Assembly (NCBI RefSeq): GCF_019457535.1
Contig: NZ_CP080417.1
Location: forward strand, 1,984,001-2,048,000
DNA: 64,000 nt
DNA from: Shewanella halotolerans
Lineage (GTDB): Bacteria; Pseudomonadota; Gammaproteobacteria; Enterobacterales; Shewanellaceae
Direction: 5' to 3'
This document shows, piece after piece, positions 17,212 to 26,838 of this stretch. The translations under genes and the position numbers were made by a program. Below the pieces are notes generated by a model that was not told the DNA's origin, did no database searches, and worked only from the letters and a program-made list of their open reading frames with translations. Position 1 is the first letter of the stretch. Each line of letters opens with the position of its first letter.

Positions 17212-19599
17212 ATGAAATTCAGTGAGTCTTGGCTTCGTGAGTGGGTCAATCCAAGTATTAGCCGTGACGATTTGTCACATCAGATCACCATGGCGGGTCT
17301 GGAAGTCGACGGTGTCGATCCGGTAGCCGGTGATTTTTCAGGCGTGATTGTGGGTGAGGTGGTCGAATGCGGCCAGCACCCAGACGCCGACAAGCTACGT
17401 GTAACTAAGATTAATGTTGGTCAGGATGAGTTGATCGATATCGTCTGCGGCGCGCCAAACTGTCGTCAGGGCCTGAAAGTGGCCGTGGCTATGGTCGGTG
17501 CCGTCTTACCGGGCGACTTTAAGATTAAGAAGGCCAAGCTACGTGGTCAGCCATCATTTGGCATGCTCTGCTCCTACGGCGAGCTGGGCATCGATATCGA
17601 GAGCGACGGCATTATCGAGCTACCGCTCGATGCGCCTATCGGACAAGATGTTCGTGAGTACCTGGACCTTAATGATGCGGTGATCGATGTCGATCTGACC
17701 GCCAACCGCGCCGACTGTCTCGGTATGGTGGGTCTGGCCCGCGAAGTAGGTGTACTTAACCGCCAAGCGGTTGTAGCCCCGACATGGGAAGCAGTTACCC
17801 CTAGCATCGAAGATGCTATCGAGATCGATAATCAGGCACCTAGCGCCTGTCCACGCTACCTGGGTCGTGTGGTGAAAAACGTTAACGTTAAGGCGCAGTC
17901 GCCACTCTGGATGCAGGAAAAACTGCGTCGCAGCGGCATTCGCTCTATCGATCCTATCGTCGACATCACCAACTATGTGTTGATCGAGTTCGGCCAGCCG
18001 ATGCACGCCTTCGACTTGGCGAAAATCGACGGCAAGATTCAGATCCGTCTGGGTGATGGTGAGGAGAAGCTGACTCTGCTCGATGGCAACGAAATTACCG
18101 TACCAAACGATACTCTGGTTATCGCCGATAACAGCCAACCTCTGGCCTTGGCTGGTGTGTTCGGTGGCGAGTACTCGGGTGTGACGGGCGAGACCCAAGA
18201 TATCCTGCTGGAATGCGCCTTCTTTGCGCCGCTGGCGATCATGGGTAAATCACGTCGTCTTGGCCTGCACACAGACTCGTCACACCGTTTCGAGCGTGGC
18301 GTCGACCCTGAGCTGCAACATAAGGTGATCGACCGTGCGACCCGCCTGGTGCTAGAGATCTGTGGCGGCGAAGCCGGCCCTGTGGTTGAAGCAAAGGCAG
18401 ACGAGCATCTGCCTCAGCCTGCTAACATTCTGCTGCGTCGCAGCAAGCTAGATCGCGTGCTAGGCCATCATATTGCAGATGCCGATGTCACCGAGATCCT
18501 TGAGCGTCTTGGCTTTGGCGTGTCGCGTGAGGATGACAACTGGCAGGTTGTGACCGCGACTTACCGTTTCGATATGGCGATCGAAGAAGATCTTATCGAA
18601 GAGGTTGCTCGCATCTATGGCTACAACAACATTCCGAATGTTGCGCCTGTTGCGGCCCTTAGCATGCCACTTCACAAAGAGTCTGATATCGACCTTAAGC
18701 GCGTGCGCGCCATGATGGTCGCCCGGGGCTTCCAGGAAGCCGTGACTTACAGCTTCGTCGATCCTAAGCTGCAGCAGCTGGTACATCCGGGCGTAGATGC
18801 CATGGTGCTGCCAAACCCTATCTCGGTAGAGATGTCGGCCATGCGCTTGTCTATGTTCACCGGTCTGTTGACTGCCGTGGGTTACAACCAGAGCCGTCAG
18901 CAAAACCGCGTTCGCCTGTTTGAAACTGGTCTGCGTTTCGTGCCAGATGCCAACGCAGAATCGGGTGTGCGTCAACAGGCTATGTTGGGTGCGGTCATTG
19001 CCGGTAACCAAAATGACGAACATTGGTCGATGGAATCAAAAACTGTAGACTTTTTCGACCTTAAGGGCGATCTCGAAGCCATTATCGGCTTGACAGTTTC
19101 AGAGGATGAATTTACTTTTAAAAAAGCATCTCATCCGGCGCTTCATCCGGGGCAATGTGCTGAAATCTTAAGAAATGATCGTGTGATTGGTGTCATTGGT
19201 GCGGTCCATCCGAGCCTGGAAAAGCCCTTCGGCTTAAATGGTAAAACCATCGTATTCGAGCTCGAATTAGACGCCTTATTGCACGCAAGTTTGCCGCAAG
19301 CCCAGACTGTGTCTAAGTTTCCAGCAAACCGACGTGACATTGCCATCCTGGTTGATGAAGATGTCTCGGCAGGAAATGTTGTAAATTTGATAAGAAAAGT
19401 TGGCGAAAATCAGTTGGTTGGCTTAAACTTGTTCGATGTATACCAAGGTAAAGGTGTTGAACCAGGTAAAAAGAGTCTGGCGATTGCACTTACACTACAA
19501 GACAACGCTCGTACACTTGAAGAGAAAGAAATTGCTGAAATGGTAGAAAAGGTAGTTTCTGAACTCAAGACCGAGTTCAACGCATTGTTGAGGGATTAA
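17212..19599 (+). CDS. pheT: Phenylalanyl-tRNA synthetase beta subunit
   Basis: 795 aa, identical in length to E. coli PheT. N-terminal tRNA-binding (EMAP-like) domain with VGEVVECGQHPDADKLRVTKI, the B3/B4 editing domain in the middle (DPIVDITNYVLIEFGQPMHAFD), B5 domain, and a C-terminal FDX-ACB RNA-binding domain (SKFPANRRDIAILVDEDV). Removes mischarged Tyr-tRNA-Phe in trans to PheS. ATG at 17212 follows GGAGCGAG. Overall base composition matches pheS until about 19,040, where it becomes more AT-rich, but the reading frame is intact. Confidence 0.98.
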   Translation: MKFSESWLREWVNPSISRDDLSHQITMAGLEVDGVDPVAGDFSGVIVGEVVECGQHPDADKLRVTKINVGQDELIDIVCGAPNCRQGLKVAVAMVGAVLPGDFKIKKAKLRGQPSFGMLCSYGELGIDIESDGIIELPLDAPIGQDVREYLDLNDAVIDVDLTANRADCLGMVGLAREVGVLNRQAVVAPTWEAVTPSIEDAIEIDNQAPSACPRYLGRVVKNVNVKAQSPLWMQEKLRRSGIRSIDPIVDITNYVLIEFGQPMHAFDLAKIDGKIQIRLGDGEEKLTLLDGNEITVPNDTLVIADNSQPLALAGVFGGEYSGVTGETQDILLECAFFAPLAIMGKSRRLGLHTDSSHRFERGVDPELQHKVIDRATRLVLEICGGEAGPVVEAKADEHLPQPANILLRRSKLDRVLGHHIADADVTEILERLGFGVSREDDNWQVVTATYRFDMAIEEDLIEEVARIYGYNNIPNVAPVAALSMPLHKESDIDLKRVRAMMVARGFQEAVTYSFVDPKLQQLVHPGVDAMVLPNPISVEMSAMRLSMFTGLLTAVGYNQSRQQNRVRLFETGLRFVPDANAESGVRQQAMLGAVIAGNQNDEHWSMESKTVDFFDLKGDLEAIIGLTVSEDEFTFKKASHPALHPGQCAEILRNDRVIGVIGAVHPSLEKPFGLNGKTIVFELELDALLHASLPQAQTVSKFPANRRDIAILVDEDVSAGNVVNLIRKVGENQLVGLNLFDVYQGKGVEPGKKSLAIALTLQDNARTLEEKEIAEMVEKVVSELKTEFNALLRD

Positions 19600-19603
19600 A
19601 AGT

Positions 19604-19900
19604 ATGGCACTTACCAAAGCCGAAATGGCAGAACATCTTTTTGAAACGCTTGGTATTAACAAGCGAGTTGCGAAAGAGATGGTTGAGGCATTTTTCGAAG
19701 AAATTCGTCAAGCCCTCGAGAACGGTGAGCAGGTCAAGTTATCTGGCTTTGGCAACTTTGACCTAAGGGACAAAAATCAAAGACCGGGTCGCAACCCTAA
19801 AACAGGCGAGGATATCCCGATTTCTGCTCGCCGCGTGGTGACTTTCCGTCCAGGACAGAAACTTAAGAGTCGTGTTGAAGAGGCTAACGCCGGTAAATAA
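19604..19900 (+). CDS. ihfA: Integration host factor alpha subunit
   Basis: 98 aa DNA-bending protein of the HU/IHF family that heterodimerises with IhfB and binds specific sites to bend DNA by about 160 degrees. MALTKAEMAEHLFETLGINKRVAKEMV and the beta-arm GRNPKTGEDIPISARRVVTF with the intercalating Pro mark it as IhfA rather than HU. It starts four bases after pheT, the gene order used in E. coli (pheST-ihfA), and is followed by a terminator. Confidence 0.97.
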   Translation: MALTKAEMAEHLFETLGINKRVAKEMVEAFFEEIRQALENGEQVKLSGFGNFDLRDKNQRPGRNPKTGEDIPISARRVVTFRPGQKLKSRVEEANAGK

Positions 19901-19922
19901 TCCGACTTAACGCATAGAGAAG

Positions 19923-19945
19923 GCCACTCCTTGAGTGGCTTTTTC
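19923..19945 (+). terminator. pheST-ihfA operon terminator
   Basis: GCCACTC / GAGTGGC stem with a CTT loop and T5 tail, 23 bases after ihfA. Confidence 0.85.
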
Positions 19946-20020
19946 TGTTTCTTCTGAACTGGTTATCTGTTGTTTATGCCTGTGTGGTCACAGGCGCTGG
20001 ATGAGTAAGAGGTTGTACTC

Positions 20021-20956
20021 TTGTCTAGAAAACCTAAGTATTTCGATCGCCGCTTTCGCGCCGAGTTATTACACCCTAAGCATTGGCCCACCTGGTTTGC
20101 CATAGGGCTGTTGGTGTTTTTCGGCCTGATGCCCGCCTGGCTAAGAGATCCGATAGCGCGCCTGCTAGCGCGTCTGGTGAAGAAGATCGCCAAGAAGCCC
20201 CTCAGGGTGGCCAGGGCAAACCTGGAGACCTGTTTCCCGGATAAATCGAAGGTCGAAATCGATAAGCTACTCGATGAGAATATTGAGAATTTCGTGTTGA
20301 TCCTGTTGGCGCAGTCAGAGCTGTTGCTGCGCTCAGATGCTAATCTGCGTCGCCGGGTCCAGCTTGAAGGCTTCGAGCATGTGCAACGCGCCCGTGATGC
20401 AGGTCAGCCGGTGATCTTCATCATGCCCCATGTATGGGGCATAGAATACGCCGGGCTCAGGTTGAACTTGGAGCTGCCCATGGTGACCATGGCCAAGGCC
20501 CATCGTAACAAGCTGTTCGATTGGTTCAATAACCGCATGCGCAGCTCCAAGGGCGGCAACGTCTATATGCGCGAGGCGGGTATACGTGCGCTCCTGTCTG
20601 AGCTGAAAAACGATAACAGCTTCTTCTATCTGCCAGATGAAGACCTAGGCCCTGAGAAGAGTGTCTTCGCGCCATTTCTAGGCACGGTTAAGGCCACTCT
20701 GCCTGTAGTGGGGCGTCTTGCCTCGGCGGGCAACGCCCAGGTGATGCCGGTGAAGATTGGCTATGATCAGCAAAAGCGTCAGTACCTGCTGACGGTACTG
20801 CCGCCCATCTCACCCGAGGAGATGCAGGGTAAGGAGAATGAGGCCTTAGCATTAAACCGCGCGGTGGAGCAGGTGATCAACGCCTATCCAGAGCAATATA
20901 TGTGGTTCCTTAAACTTCTGCGTACCCGCCCGCCGGGCGAAGCGTCTATCTACTAG
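20021..20956 (+). CDS. lpxM: Lipid A late acyltransferase, LpxM-like
   Basis: Inner-membrane acyltransferase of the LpxL/LpxM family that adds a secondary acyl chain to Kdo2-lipid A. 311 aa from a TTG start with AGAGG 8 bases upstream. N-terminal membrane anchor (WPTWFAIGLLVFFGLMPAWL), the HX4(D/E) catalytic motif as HVWGIE, then YLPDEDLGPEKS and FLGTVKATLPVVGRLA, and the C-terminal WFLKLLRTRPPGE. These match E. coli LpxM (MsbB) better than LpxL, but the exact acyl donor is not decided by sequence. Single gene with terminator. Confidence 0.88.
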   Translation: MSRKPKYFDRRFRAELLHPKHWPTWFAIGLLVFFGLMPAWLRDPIARLLARLVKKIAKKPLRVARANLETCFPDKSKVEIDKLLDENIENFVLILLAQSELLLRSDANLRRRVQLEGFEHVQRARDAGQPVIFIMPHVWGIEYAGLRLNLELPMVTMAKAHRNKLFDWFNNRMRSSKGGNVYMREAGIRALLSELKNDNSFFYLPDEDLGPEKSVFAPFLGTVKATLPVVGRLASAGNAQVMPVKIGYDQQKRQYLLTVLPPISPEEMQGKENEALALNRAVEQVINAYPEQYMWFLKLLRTRPPGEASIY

Positions 20957-21031
20957 CTTTTAAAGTAAGCTCTTGAAAGTTAGTGTTAGAGTTAGGGAAA
21001 AGATCGCGCTGAAGCAGATAGTGATAAAAAA

Positions 21032-21054
21032 AGCGGCTCAATGAGCCGCTTTTT
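21032..21054. terminator. Bidirectional terminator between lpxM and the M3 peptidase gene
   Basis: AGCGGCTCA / TGAGCCGCT 9-bp stem flanked by an A run (left) and a T run (right), lying between the two convergent genes. Confidence 0.85.
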
Positions 21055-21072
21055 AATGCCTGAAATCCAGAC

Positions 21073-23235
21073 TTATTCCGTCAGGCCTCTGTGCTTTAAC
21101 AGGGCATCCACGGTTGGCTTTCTGCCGGTGAACTTGATGTAGTCCTGCATCAGATCTTCACTGTTACCCTTAGACAGCACGTTGTCGCGGAACTTGTTAC
21201 CGTTCTCCAGTGACAGGCCGCCGTTGTGGCTCATGAAGTCGAAGGCATCTGCCGCAAAGACTTCGGTCCACAGGTAGGCGTAGTAGCCCGCCGAATACCC
21301 GCCGGCGAATGCATGGCTAAAGTAGGTTGACTTGTAGCGTGGCGGGATAGGCGCAAAATCGATGCCGTGTTTCGCCAGTGCCTGCTGCTCAAACTTCGCC
21401 ACGTCGTCGATCTTGGCATCGACGCCAATGGAGTGCCACTCCATGTCCAGGATGGCCGCCGCCAGATACTCTGTGGTATCGAAGCCTTGTCCAAACTTAC
21501 TCGCCGCCAATACCTTCTTCAGCAGCTCTGCTGGGATAGGCTCGCCGGTCTGATAGTGCTTGGCGTAGTTGGCCAGAACTTCAGGATCGATAGACCAGTC
21601 TTCGTTGGCTTGTGATGGGAACTCGACGAAGTCTCTCGGCGTAGCTGTACCCGCCACACTTGGGTATTTCACCTGAGAGAAGAGACCATGCACGGCGTGA
21701 CCGAACTCGTGGAACATGGTGCTCACTTCATCATAGGTCATCAGGGTTGGGCCTGAGGCTGGCTTTGGAATGTTCAGCGCGTTGTAGACCACAGGCTTAG
21801 TGCCAAGTAGGCCGCTCTGGGTCACAAACTCATCCATCCAGGCGCCGCCGTTCTTACCTTCTCTGGCGTAAGGATCCAGATAGAAGATGCCGATTGAGCT
21901 CTTGTCTTTGTTAAAGATCTCATAGGCCAGCACATCCGGGTTCCATACAGGCAGATCCTTGCGCGCCTTGACCGTGATGCCGTAGAGTTTCTCCATGGCG
22001 AAGAAGAGACCGTCGTTGAGGACGCGGTTAAACTCGAAATAAGGCGTGACCTGGCTCTGATCCAGGTCGTATTTGGCCTTGCGAACCTTCTCGCTGTAAT
22101 AGGCCCAGTCCCATGGTGCCAGTTCGAAGTCTTGACCCGATGCCTTAATCTGCGCCTGTATGTCCGCCGCCTCTAGCTTGGCCTTGGCCACAGCCTTAGG
22201 GGCTAGGTCATCTAAGATCTCATATACGGCTGCGGGTGTCTTGGCCATCTGATCGGCTACCGTGTAGGCCGCCCAAGAGTCATAGCCAAGTAGCGCCGCC
22301 TTTTCGGCGTGCAGATGTGACTGTTTGACGATATTCGGGCCATTGAGGGCCATTGCGCGGTTTGCCGAGGTCTTCCACACTTTCTCTCTTAGCTCGCGAT
22401 TGTTCAGGCTGGAGAGGATAGGTTGGCGAGTGGTGTTCACAAGAGTGATCAGGTATCCCTCTTTGCCGGCATCTTTAGCGGCCTGGGCGAGGGTAGCGAT
22501 TTCGGCGTCAGATAGCCCGTCGAGCTCCGCCTTGTCTTTAACTATGATCACTTCGTTTTTAAATGAATCTAGAACGTTCTTCGAAAATTCCGTGGTTAGG
22601 CTGGCGAGCTGACCGTTGAGATCGCGCATCTTCTCTTTATCAGCGTCAGAGAGTTTGGCACCGGCGCGCTCGAATGCCAGGTAGTAATACTCTACAAGGC
22701 GCTTGTCTTCCGCGTTCAGGCTGTCGCGGCTCTTGTAGACGCTCTCGACGCGGGCAAATAGCTCAGGGTTTAAGAAGATGTTGTCCCAGTGCGCAGACAG
22801 CTTAGGTGCTAGCTCGGCTTCCAGGGTTTGTACCTGGCTGTTAGAGTTGACGCTGGCCAGGTTAAAGAAGGTCTTGGCCACGCGGGTAAGCAGGCTGCCA
22901 GACTTTTCCATGGCGACTATGGTGTTGTCAAAATCTGCGGCGGCCTGATTGTCGATGATCGCCTGGATCTCTTTATCGTGCTCTATGATCCCTTGGGTGA
23001 AGGCGGGGGCATAATCGTCGAAGCTGATCTTATCAAACTCAGGCGCCTGATACTGTAACACGCTCTTCTTGAGCAGTACGTTGCTGGCATTGATTTGACC
23101 TTCACTCGCCTGAACGGCAGGCTTCGCCGCTTCGCTACTTGCTACTTCTGTATTGCTTGCTTCCTGACTCGCTGGTGTACAGCCAGTGAGATATAGACCG
23201 GCTAAGATAGCCGTGGTGAGGATAGACTTACGCAT
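21073..23235 (-). CDS. M3-family zinc metallopeptidase lipoprotein (Dcp-like)
   Basis: 720 aa. The start at 23235 has GGGAGA 6 bases upstream and yields a lipoprotein signal peptide ending in YLTGC (Cys near residue 19); an upstream in-frame start lacks both. The zinc site is HEFGH (His509-Glu510-His513) with downstream Glu in the thimet oligopeptidase/dipeptidyl carboxypeptidase pattern. The body resembles peptidyl-dipeptidase Dcp (GGAWMDEFVTQSG, AFAGGYSAGYYAYLWTEVFAADAF). It probably trims peptides in the periplasm. Ser/Ala/Glu-rich linker after the Cys. It sits alone, convergent with lpxM. Confidence 0.9.
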   Translation of the reverse strand: MRKSILTTAILAGLYLTGCTPASQEASNTEVASSEAAKPAVQASEGQINASNVLLKKSVLQYQAPEFDKISFDDYAPAFTQGIIEHDKEIQAIIDNQAAADFDNTIVAMEKSGSLLTRVAKTFFNLASVNSNSQVQTLEAELAPKLSAHWDNIFLNPELFARVESVYKSRDSLNAEDKRLVEYYYLAFERAGAKLSDADKEKMRDLNGQLASLTTEFSKNVLDSFKNEVIIVKDKAELDGLSDAEIATLAQAAKDAGKEGYLITLVNTTRQPILSSLNNRELREKVWKTSANRAMALNGPNIVKQSHLHAEKAALLGYDSWAAYTVADQMAKTPAAVYEILDDLAPKAVAKAKLEAADIQAQIKASGQDFELAPWDWAYYSEKVRKAKYDLDQSQVTPYFEFNRVLNDGLFFAMEKLYGITVKARKDLPVWNPDVLAYEIFNKDKSSIGIFYLDPYAREGKNGGAWMDEFVTQSGLLGTKPVVYNALNIPKPASGPTLMTYDEVSTMFHEFGHAVHGLFSQVKYPSVAGTATPRDFVEFPSQANEDWSIDPEVLANYAKHYQTGEPIPAELLKKVLAASKFGQGFDTTEYLAAAILDMEWHSIGVDAKIDDVAKFEQQALAKHGIDFAPIPPRYKSTYFSHAFAGGYSAGYYAYLWTEVFAADAFDFMSHNGGLSLENGNKFRDNVLSKGNSEDLMQDYIKFTGRKPTVDALLKHRGLTE

Positions 23236-23962
23236 GGATTCTCCCTGTTGCTGGCGCCCAATCGTTTTTTTACTGCCTAACAGGCATGGGGGCGCTAAAG
23301 ATGTGATTGCCGCCATACCTTATCAAGCGGGGCAGGGGCGCGGCAAATCAAAAGTTTAAGATTGGATTAATAAAGTTGTGAGAAAATATTAAGGCAATCT
23401 TTACAACCGAGTTTTTACTGTAGTTTGAGTTGCCAGATCCAGTCTTGTCTGTCTCTCGTTAGTTAATGTTTATGTCATTGCCTTAGCTTTATGAAGTTGC
23501 GGCGAACGGTGCGTTAGAGACGAGTTGCAGGTTTTATCCCCCTCCAATATCCAGGACTGAGTGGATTGAGGCTTGTTGGGTTTCTTTATATCATGATGAT
23601 TTTAATAGCTATTGTGTGTTAAACCATTTCAGTGGATGTGCTGCCGTTACTTGAGCTAAGCTATGTCGGCAGACAGCCTATGAGATTTCTCTTTGAGGAA
23701 AGTTGCCATCTTGCTCATGTTTGGGTAAAGCGAATTACCGACGCAAATTAAACGTATTTTTTAGGCCCCTTTAGATGGCGTGCCCACCTGTTTTATCAGA
23801 TTAATTTTCTTTCATCATTGTCTTATCAGCGAGGCGCCAGGTTTTAACGCCTCTGCCAGCGTCTTTGAAGGCTCATGCTCAAGCCGGATAAAACCACTTC
23901 TGGATGACTTTCCAATAAAAAGGCCCAATCGAATCTCAGGTGAAACGCAGATAAACACGCAT
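23236..23962. other. Long intergenic region without supported genes
   Basis: About 730 bases between the M3 peptidase start and the purC terminator. AT-rich at 23340-23410. Short open frames exist but none has a ribosome site, family likeness or coding character. The right side must contain the peptidase promoter. No repeat stands out. Confidence 0.5.
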
Positions 23963-23991
23963 AAAAAAGCCAGCGTCTGTTGAACGCTGGC
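23963..23991 (-). terminator. purC terminator
   Basis: On the minus strand GCCAGCGT / ACGCTGGC 8-bp stem with a 7-base loop followed by T6, about 80 bases beyond the purC stop. Confidence 0.8.
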
Positions 23992-24069
23992 CTTCGTATT
24001 TAGCAAATCCTGACTATCTCATCTTGCCCTGGCGAATTAACCAGGTTGAGCATCAGGAGCTTAGCGCCA

Positions 24070-25176
24070 TTAGGCTTGGATTAGCTGATACTCATCGCGC
24101 AGGATATCGATGATCTCCTGACGAGGATTCTCGCTCAGGTGTAGCTTCTCACCTATGATGGTCTCGGCGATGCCTACGTAGGTGTTAGAGATATCCATCA
24201 TCACTTCGGTTGGCAGCTTGTTGTCGCGCGCCAGGGCGAAACGCTCAGGCATGCGCTCCTTGTTGAGCAGAATATCGGGATCTGGGAAGTGGTTTAGCAA
24301 CCATTGTCTGAAGCCTTCTTTCGACTTCTCGACTATTTTGCCGTTGCGACGGGCTTCACCGTCCCAGATACGTGATGAGTCAGGTGTGCCGACTTCATCC
24401 ATGTAGATCAGTTTTTCCTGACCGCTGGCATCTTTTACGTAACCAAATTCAAACTTGGTGTCGACGAAGATCTGATCCTGCTCGGCCAGGGCCTCGCTGA
24501 TCACCGCAAAGCCCTCTTTAAGCAGCTTCTCGTAAAGGTCGATATCGCCCTTGCTGTGGAAGTTGAAGCCTTCCAGGTGACGCTCCAGATCTGCACGTGA
24601 AACGTTAACATCATCGGCTTCGGGAACGCCCTCAAGACCCGTCAGTACACCTTTGGTCGATGGGGTGATCAGCACCTCTTCCAGTTTCTGATCTTTCTCC
24701 AGTCCCTCGGGTAGTGTAATACCACAGAAGTCGCGCTCGCCCTTGCTGTAGGCACGCCACATAGAACCTGTGATGTACTGTCTGGCGATCGCTTCGACCA
24801 TCACAGGTTGTGCCTTCTGCACAATCCACACGAATGGATGTGGCACATCCAGAATATGGCTGTCTGCTAAGCCTTTCTCTTTAAATAGCTTGAACCAATG
24901 GTTAGAGATGGCATTAAGCGCCGCCCCTTTGCCAGGGACGCCGTTGAGGCCGTTTTCGCCTTGCCAGATGCAGTCGAAGGCAGAGATACGGTCACTGATC
25001 ACCATGATCGCCAGCGGCGTGTCGGCGGGAACGTCATAACCTTTCTGCTCGATCAGGCGCGCACTGTCTTCGGCGGTTAACCAATAAACACTGCGGACTT
25101 TACCTGAATGTACCGGCTTGTCGGTGCGGATGGGGAGATCATCGTTAACGGCTAGAACTTTATTAGATTGATTCAT
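24070..25176 (-). CDS. purC: SAICAR synthetase, long form
   Basis: Phosphoribosylaminoimidazole-succinocarboxamide synthase of de novo purine synthesis, joining CAIR and aspartate with ATP. 368 aa, clearly longer than the ~237 aa E. coli PurC; it belongs to the long form. Motifs: HSGKVRSVYWL, ISDRISAFDCIWQGE, RQYITGSMWRAY, FVDTKFEFGYV, YMDEVGTPDSSRIWDGE. The ATG at 25176 lies in an AT-rich leader with a weak ribosome site. Stand-alone gene with its own terminator. Confidence 0.95.
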   Translation of the reverse strand: MNQSNKVLAVNDDLPIRTDKPVHSGKVRSVYWLTAEDSARLIEQKGYDVPADTPLAIMVISDRISAFDCIWQGENGLNGVPGKGAALNAISNHWFKLFKEKGLADSHILDVPHPFVWIVQKAQPVMVEAIARQYITGSMWRAYSKGERDFCGITLPEGLEKDQKLEEVLITPSTKGVLTGLEGVPEADDVNVSRADLERHLEGFNFHSKGDIDLYEKLLKEGFAVISEALAEQDQIFVDTKFEFGYVKDASGQEKLIYMDEVGTPDSSRIWDGEARRNGKIVEKSKEGFRQWLLNHFPDPDILLNKERMPERFALARDNKLPTEVMMDISNTYVGIAETIIGEKLHLSENPRQEIIDILRDEYQLIQA

Positions 25177-25427
25177 AGGGTACTATTTTTATATGTAATG
25201 TTAGAGGAGGAAATTACGGCGAAATTGTAGCAGAACTGCTATGGGACAACAGCTTTTTCGCTTTAATTCTTTTGCGGAAACAGTGTGTTCTCATTGGCAG
25301 AAGGTGAATGCAAGATGCACGATAAAGTTGGTGTATTCTCGCGCGAAATGGCGGCTTTATAGACGAGTATGCTCGGGTGCTGGTCAGCCATGATACAGCA
25401 CGCATCTGGCTCATCTGACAGCACGGA

Positions 25428-26684
25428 CTATGGACTAGCACTTATCTCTAGTGGCTGAGTTACCGAGTAACCCGAGATGAGGAGTTGCCAGCCTCTTAGG
25501 GTCCCTACATCGCCTGCGGCCAGGTCACTCACCTTGAGGGTCCAGTCGCCTCTTACCACTTCGTTATTGAAGGTCTCGGTACGATATTCCCGATACTGAT
25601 TGTCTTTTGTTGCATGACTCTCTCTGACTGCATAGCTTTCTCTTACGGCAAGGCTTTCTCTTACGGCAAGGCTTTCTCTTACGGCAAGGCTTTCTCTTGC
25701 GGCAAGGCTTTCTTTTGACGAATCGCTCGCTTTTACTGTTTTACTTTCTTTTGCAGCATAGCTTTCGCTTTCTAGTTGATAGCTTGTGCCCATGGGGGAG
25801 GTGAGGGTCATCTTAAGATCCCTGTGCCAGGTATGGGAGACATTCACTAAGATGCGCACGCCAAAGGCGGCAAGCTCATCATCGACGGCGATGCGACTCT
25901 CTATCCCCTCTGGGGCATTGTCTATGATGGGGTGCCAGGTAAGATTGGCCTGCTTGATCTCGCGCATGTTGCCGGGAAGCAGGCTGAGATTGACACTCTG
26001 CTGCTTGACCCAATTGCCGCTGTCAGCCGAGGCGGTCACGGTGAACATATAGTCGCCCCATCGGGCATCACTGTTTGATGGCACCAAGAGGCTGAATGTG
26101 TCGCCAGGATGAATCCTTTCCTTAGAGAGCCTGGCGCCGGGAAGGGAGGAGGCCAGGCTCAGGCATATCTGTCCTCCTAATTTCTCGCTTGCTATGCTTG
26201 TACCTGTATGGCTTGTGTCTACAAGGCTATTGTCTACAAGAGTCCTGTCTTCAAGTGTCGAGAAGTGATAAATGGCGGTCTCACCGGCTGCTTTGCTTAA
26301 GTGCTTTTCTTGTACAGATAGCATGAAACCCGGCGTTGACGCCGTGGGCTTGGCCCGCTTTGTGGTCGACATCGACACGTTTAAGCGCTCTGGCGTGGCA
26401 GAAGCGAGCCTTTGCTCGTTCGCTCTCTGGTCCTTGTTTTCAGTGTTCGAGTGAATGCTCAGAGATTTTTCGCCCATCAGCTTGGGGGGCATCTCAACTG
26501 AGGTGTTAGTCGCCTTGCGCAGCGCGTTTAACTTTTCGAGCGTTGCTCTGTCCTCGGCAACCATGTTCAGCAGTGGGTCGTCATAGCGGCTCTGGTGGGC
26601 GCGAAATTCGCTCGAGCCATGGGTGAAGGGCGATAGCATAGAGAGCAGGATAATTGCGAGTAGGGAGAGTCGGTTCTTTTTCAC
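25428..26684 (-). CDS. Exported P-domain (proprotein-convertase-like) protein with hexapeptide insert
   Basis: 418 aa from a GTG at 26684, chosen because GAGG lies 8 bases upstream and the product begins with a signal peptide (VKKNRLSLLAIILLSMLSPFTHG); an ATG at 26753 has no ribosome site. Low-complexity central region, then a P/HomoB domain: NVSHTWHRDLKMTLTSPMGTSYQL ... GDWTLKVSDLAAGDVGTLRGWQLLISG. This jelly-roll domain normally follows a subtilisin protease; here no protease domain exists. Inside the domain, between the SPMGT strand and GDWTL, is an insert of ESLAVR-type hexapeptides encoded by an 18-bp repeat. Located just downstream of the S8 protease with four P/PKD-type domains, so a partner or inhibitor role is conceivable. 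Confidence 0.75.
   Translation of the reverse strand: MKKNRLSLLAIILLSMLSPFTHGSSEFRAHQSRYDDPLLNMVAEDRATLEKLNALRKATNTSVEMPPKLMGEKSLSIHSNTENKDQRANEQRLASATPERLNVSMSTTKRAKPTASTPGFMLSVQEKHLSKAAGETAIYHFSTLEDRTLVDNSLVDTSHTGTSIASEKLGGQICLSLASSLPGARLSKERIHPGDTFSLLVPSNSDARWGDYMFTVTASADSGNWVKQQSVNLSLLPGNMREIKQANLTWHPIIDNAPEGIESRIAVDDELAAFGVRILVNVSHTWHRDLKMTLTSPMGTSYQLESESYAAKESKTVKASDSSKESLAARESLAVRESLAVRESLAVRESYAVRESHATKDNQYREYRTETFNNEVVRGDWTLKVSDLAAGDVGTLRGWQLLISGYSVTQPLEISASP
25637..25708 (-). repeat. 18-bp in-frame tandem repeat in the P-domain gene
   Basis: Three perfect 18-base units (25637-25654, 25655-25672, 25673-25690) and one with a single change (25691-25708), flanked by diverged units on both sides. 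Encodes ESLAVR on the minus strand. Confidence 0.9.
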
Positions 26685-26756
26685 CTCTTTTGCCTCAAGA
26701 GTCTGCCAACCCTGGATCTGGGTGAATCCGGCGGCGGGGTTATTGCTTTTCATAAC

Positions 26757-26786
26757 GTTAGATAGCGTTAGATAGTGTTAGCTAGA
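26757..26786. repeat. 10-bp tandem repeat upstream of the P-domain gene
   Basis: GTTAGATAGC, GTTAGATAGT, GTTAGCTAGA head to tail between the protease terminator and the P-domain gene. Confidence 0.6.
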
Positions 26787-26795
26787 TATAGATAG

Positions 26796-26826
26796 AAAAA
26801 AAGGAAGGCTCTTGGCAGAGCCTTCC
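26796..26826 (-). terminator. Terminator of the large S8 protease gene
   Basis: Minus-strand stem GGAAGGCTCT / AGAGCCTTCC (10 bp, 4-base loop) followed by T7, starting 13 bases after the stop codon. Confidence 0.85.
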
Positions 26827-26838
26827 CTGGGTTACAAC

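Noticed and set aside
23780..23983. 67-codon frame left of purC
   Set aside because: Runs into the purC terminator and lacks a ribosome site.
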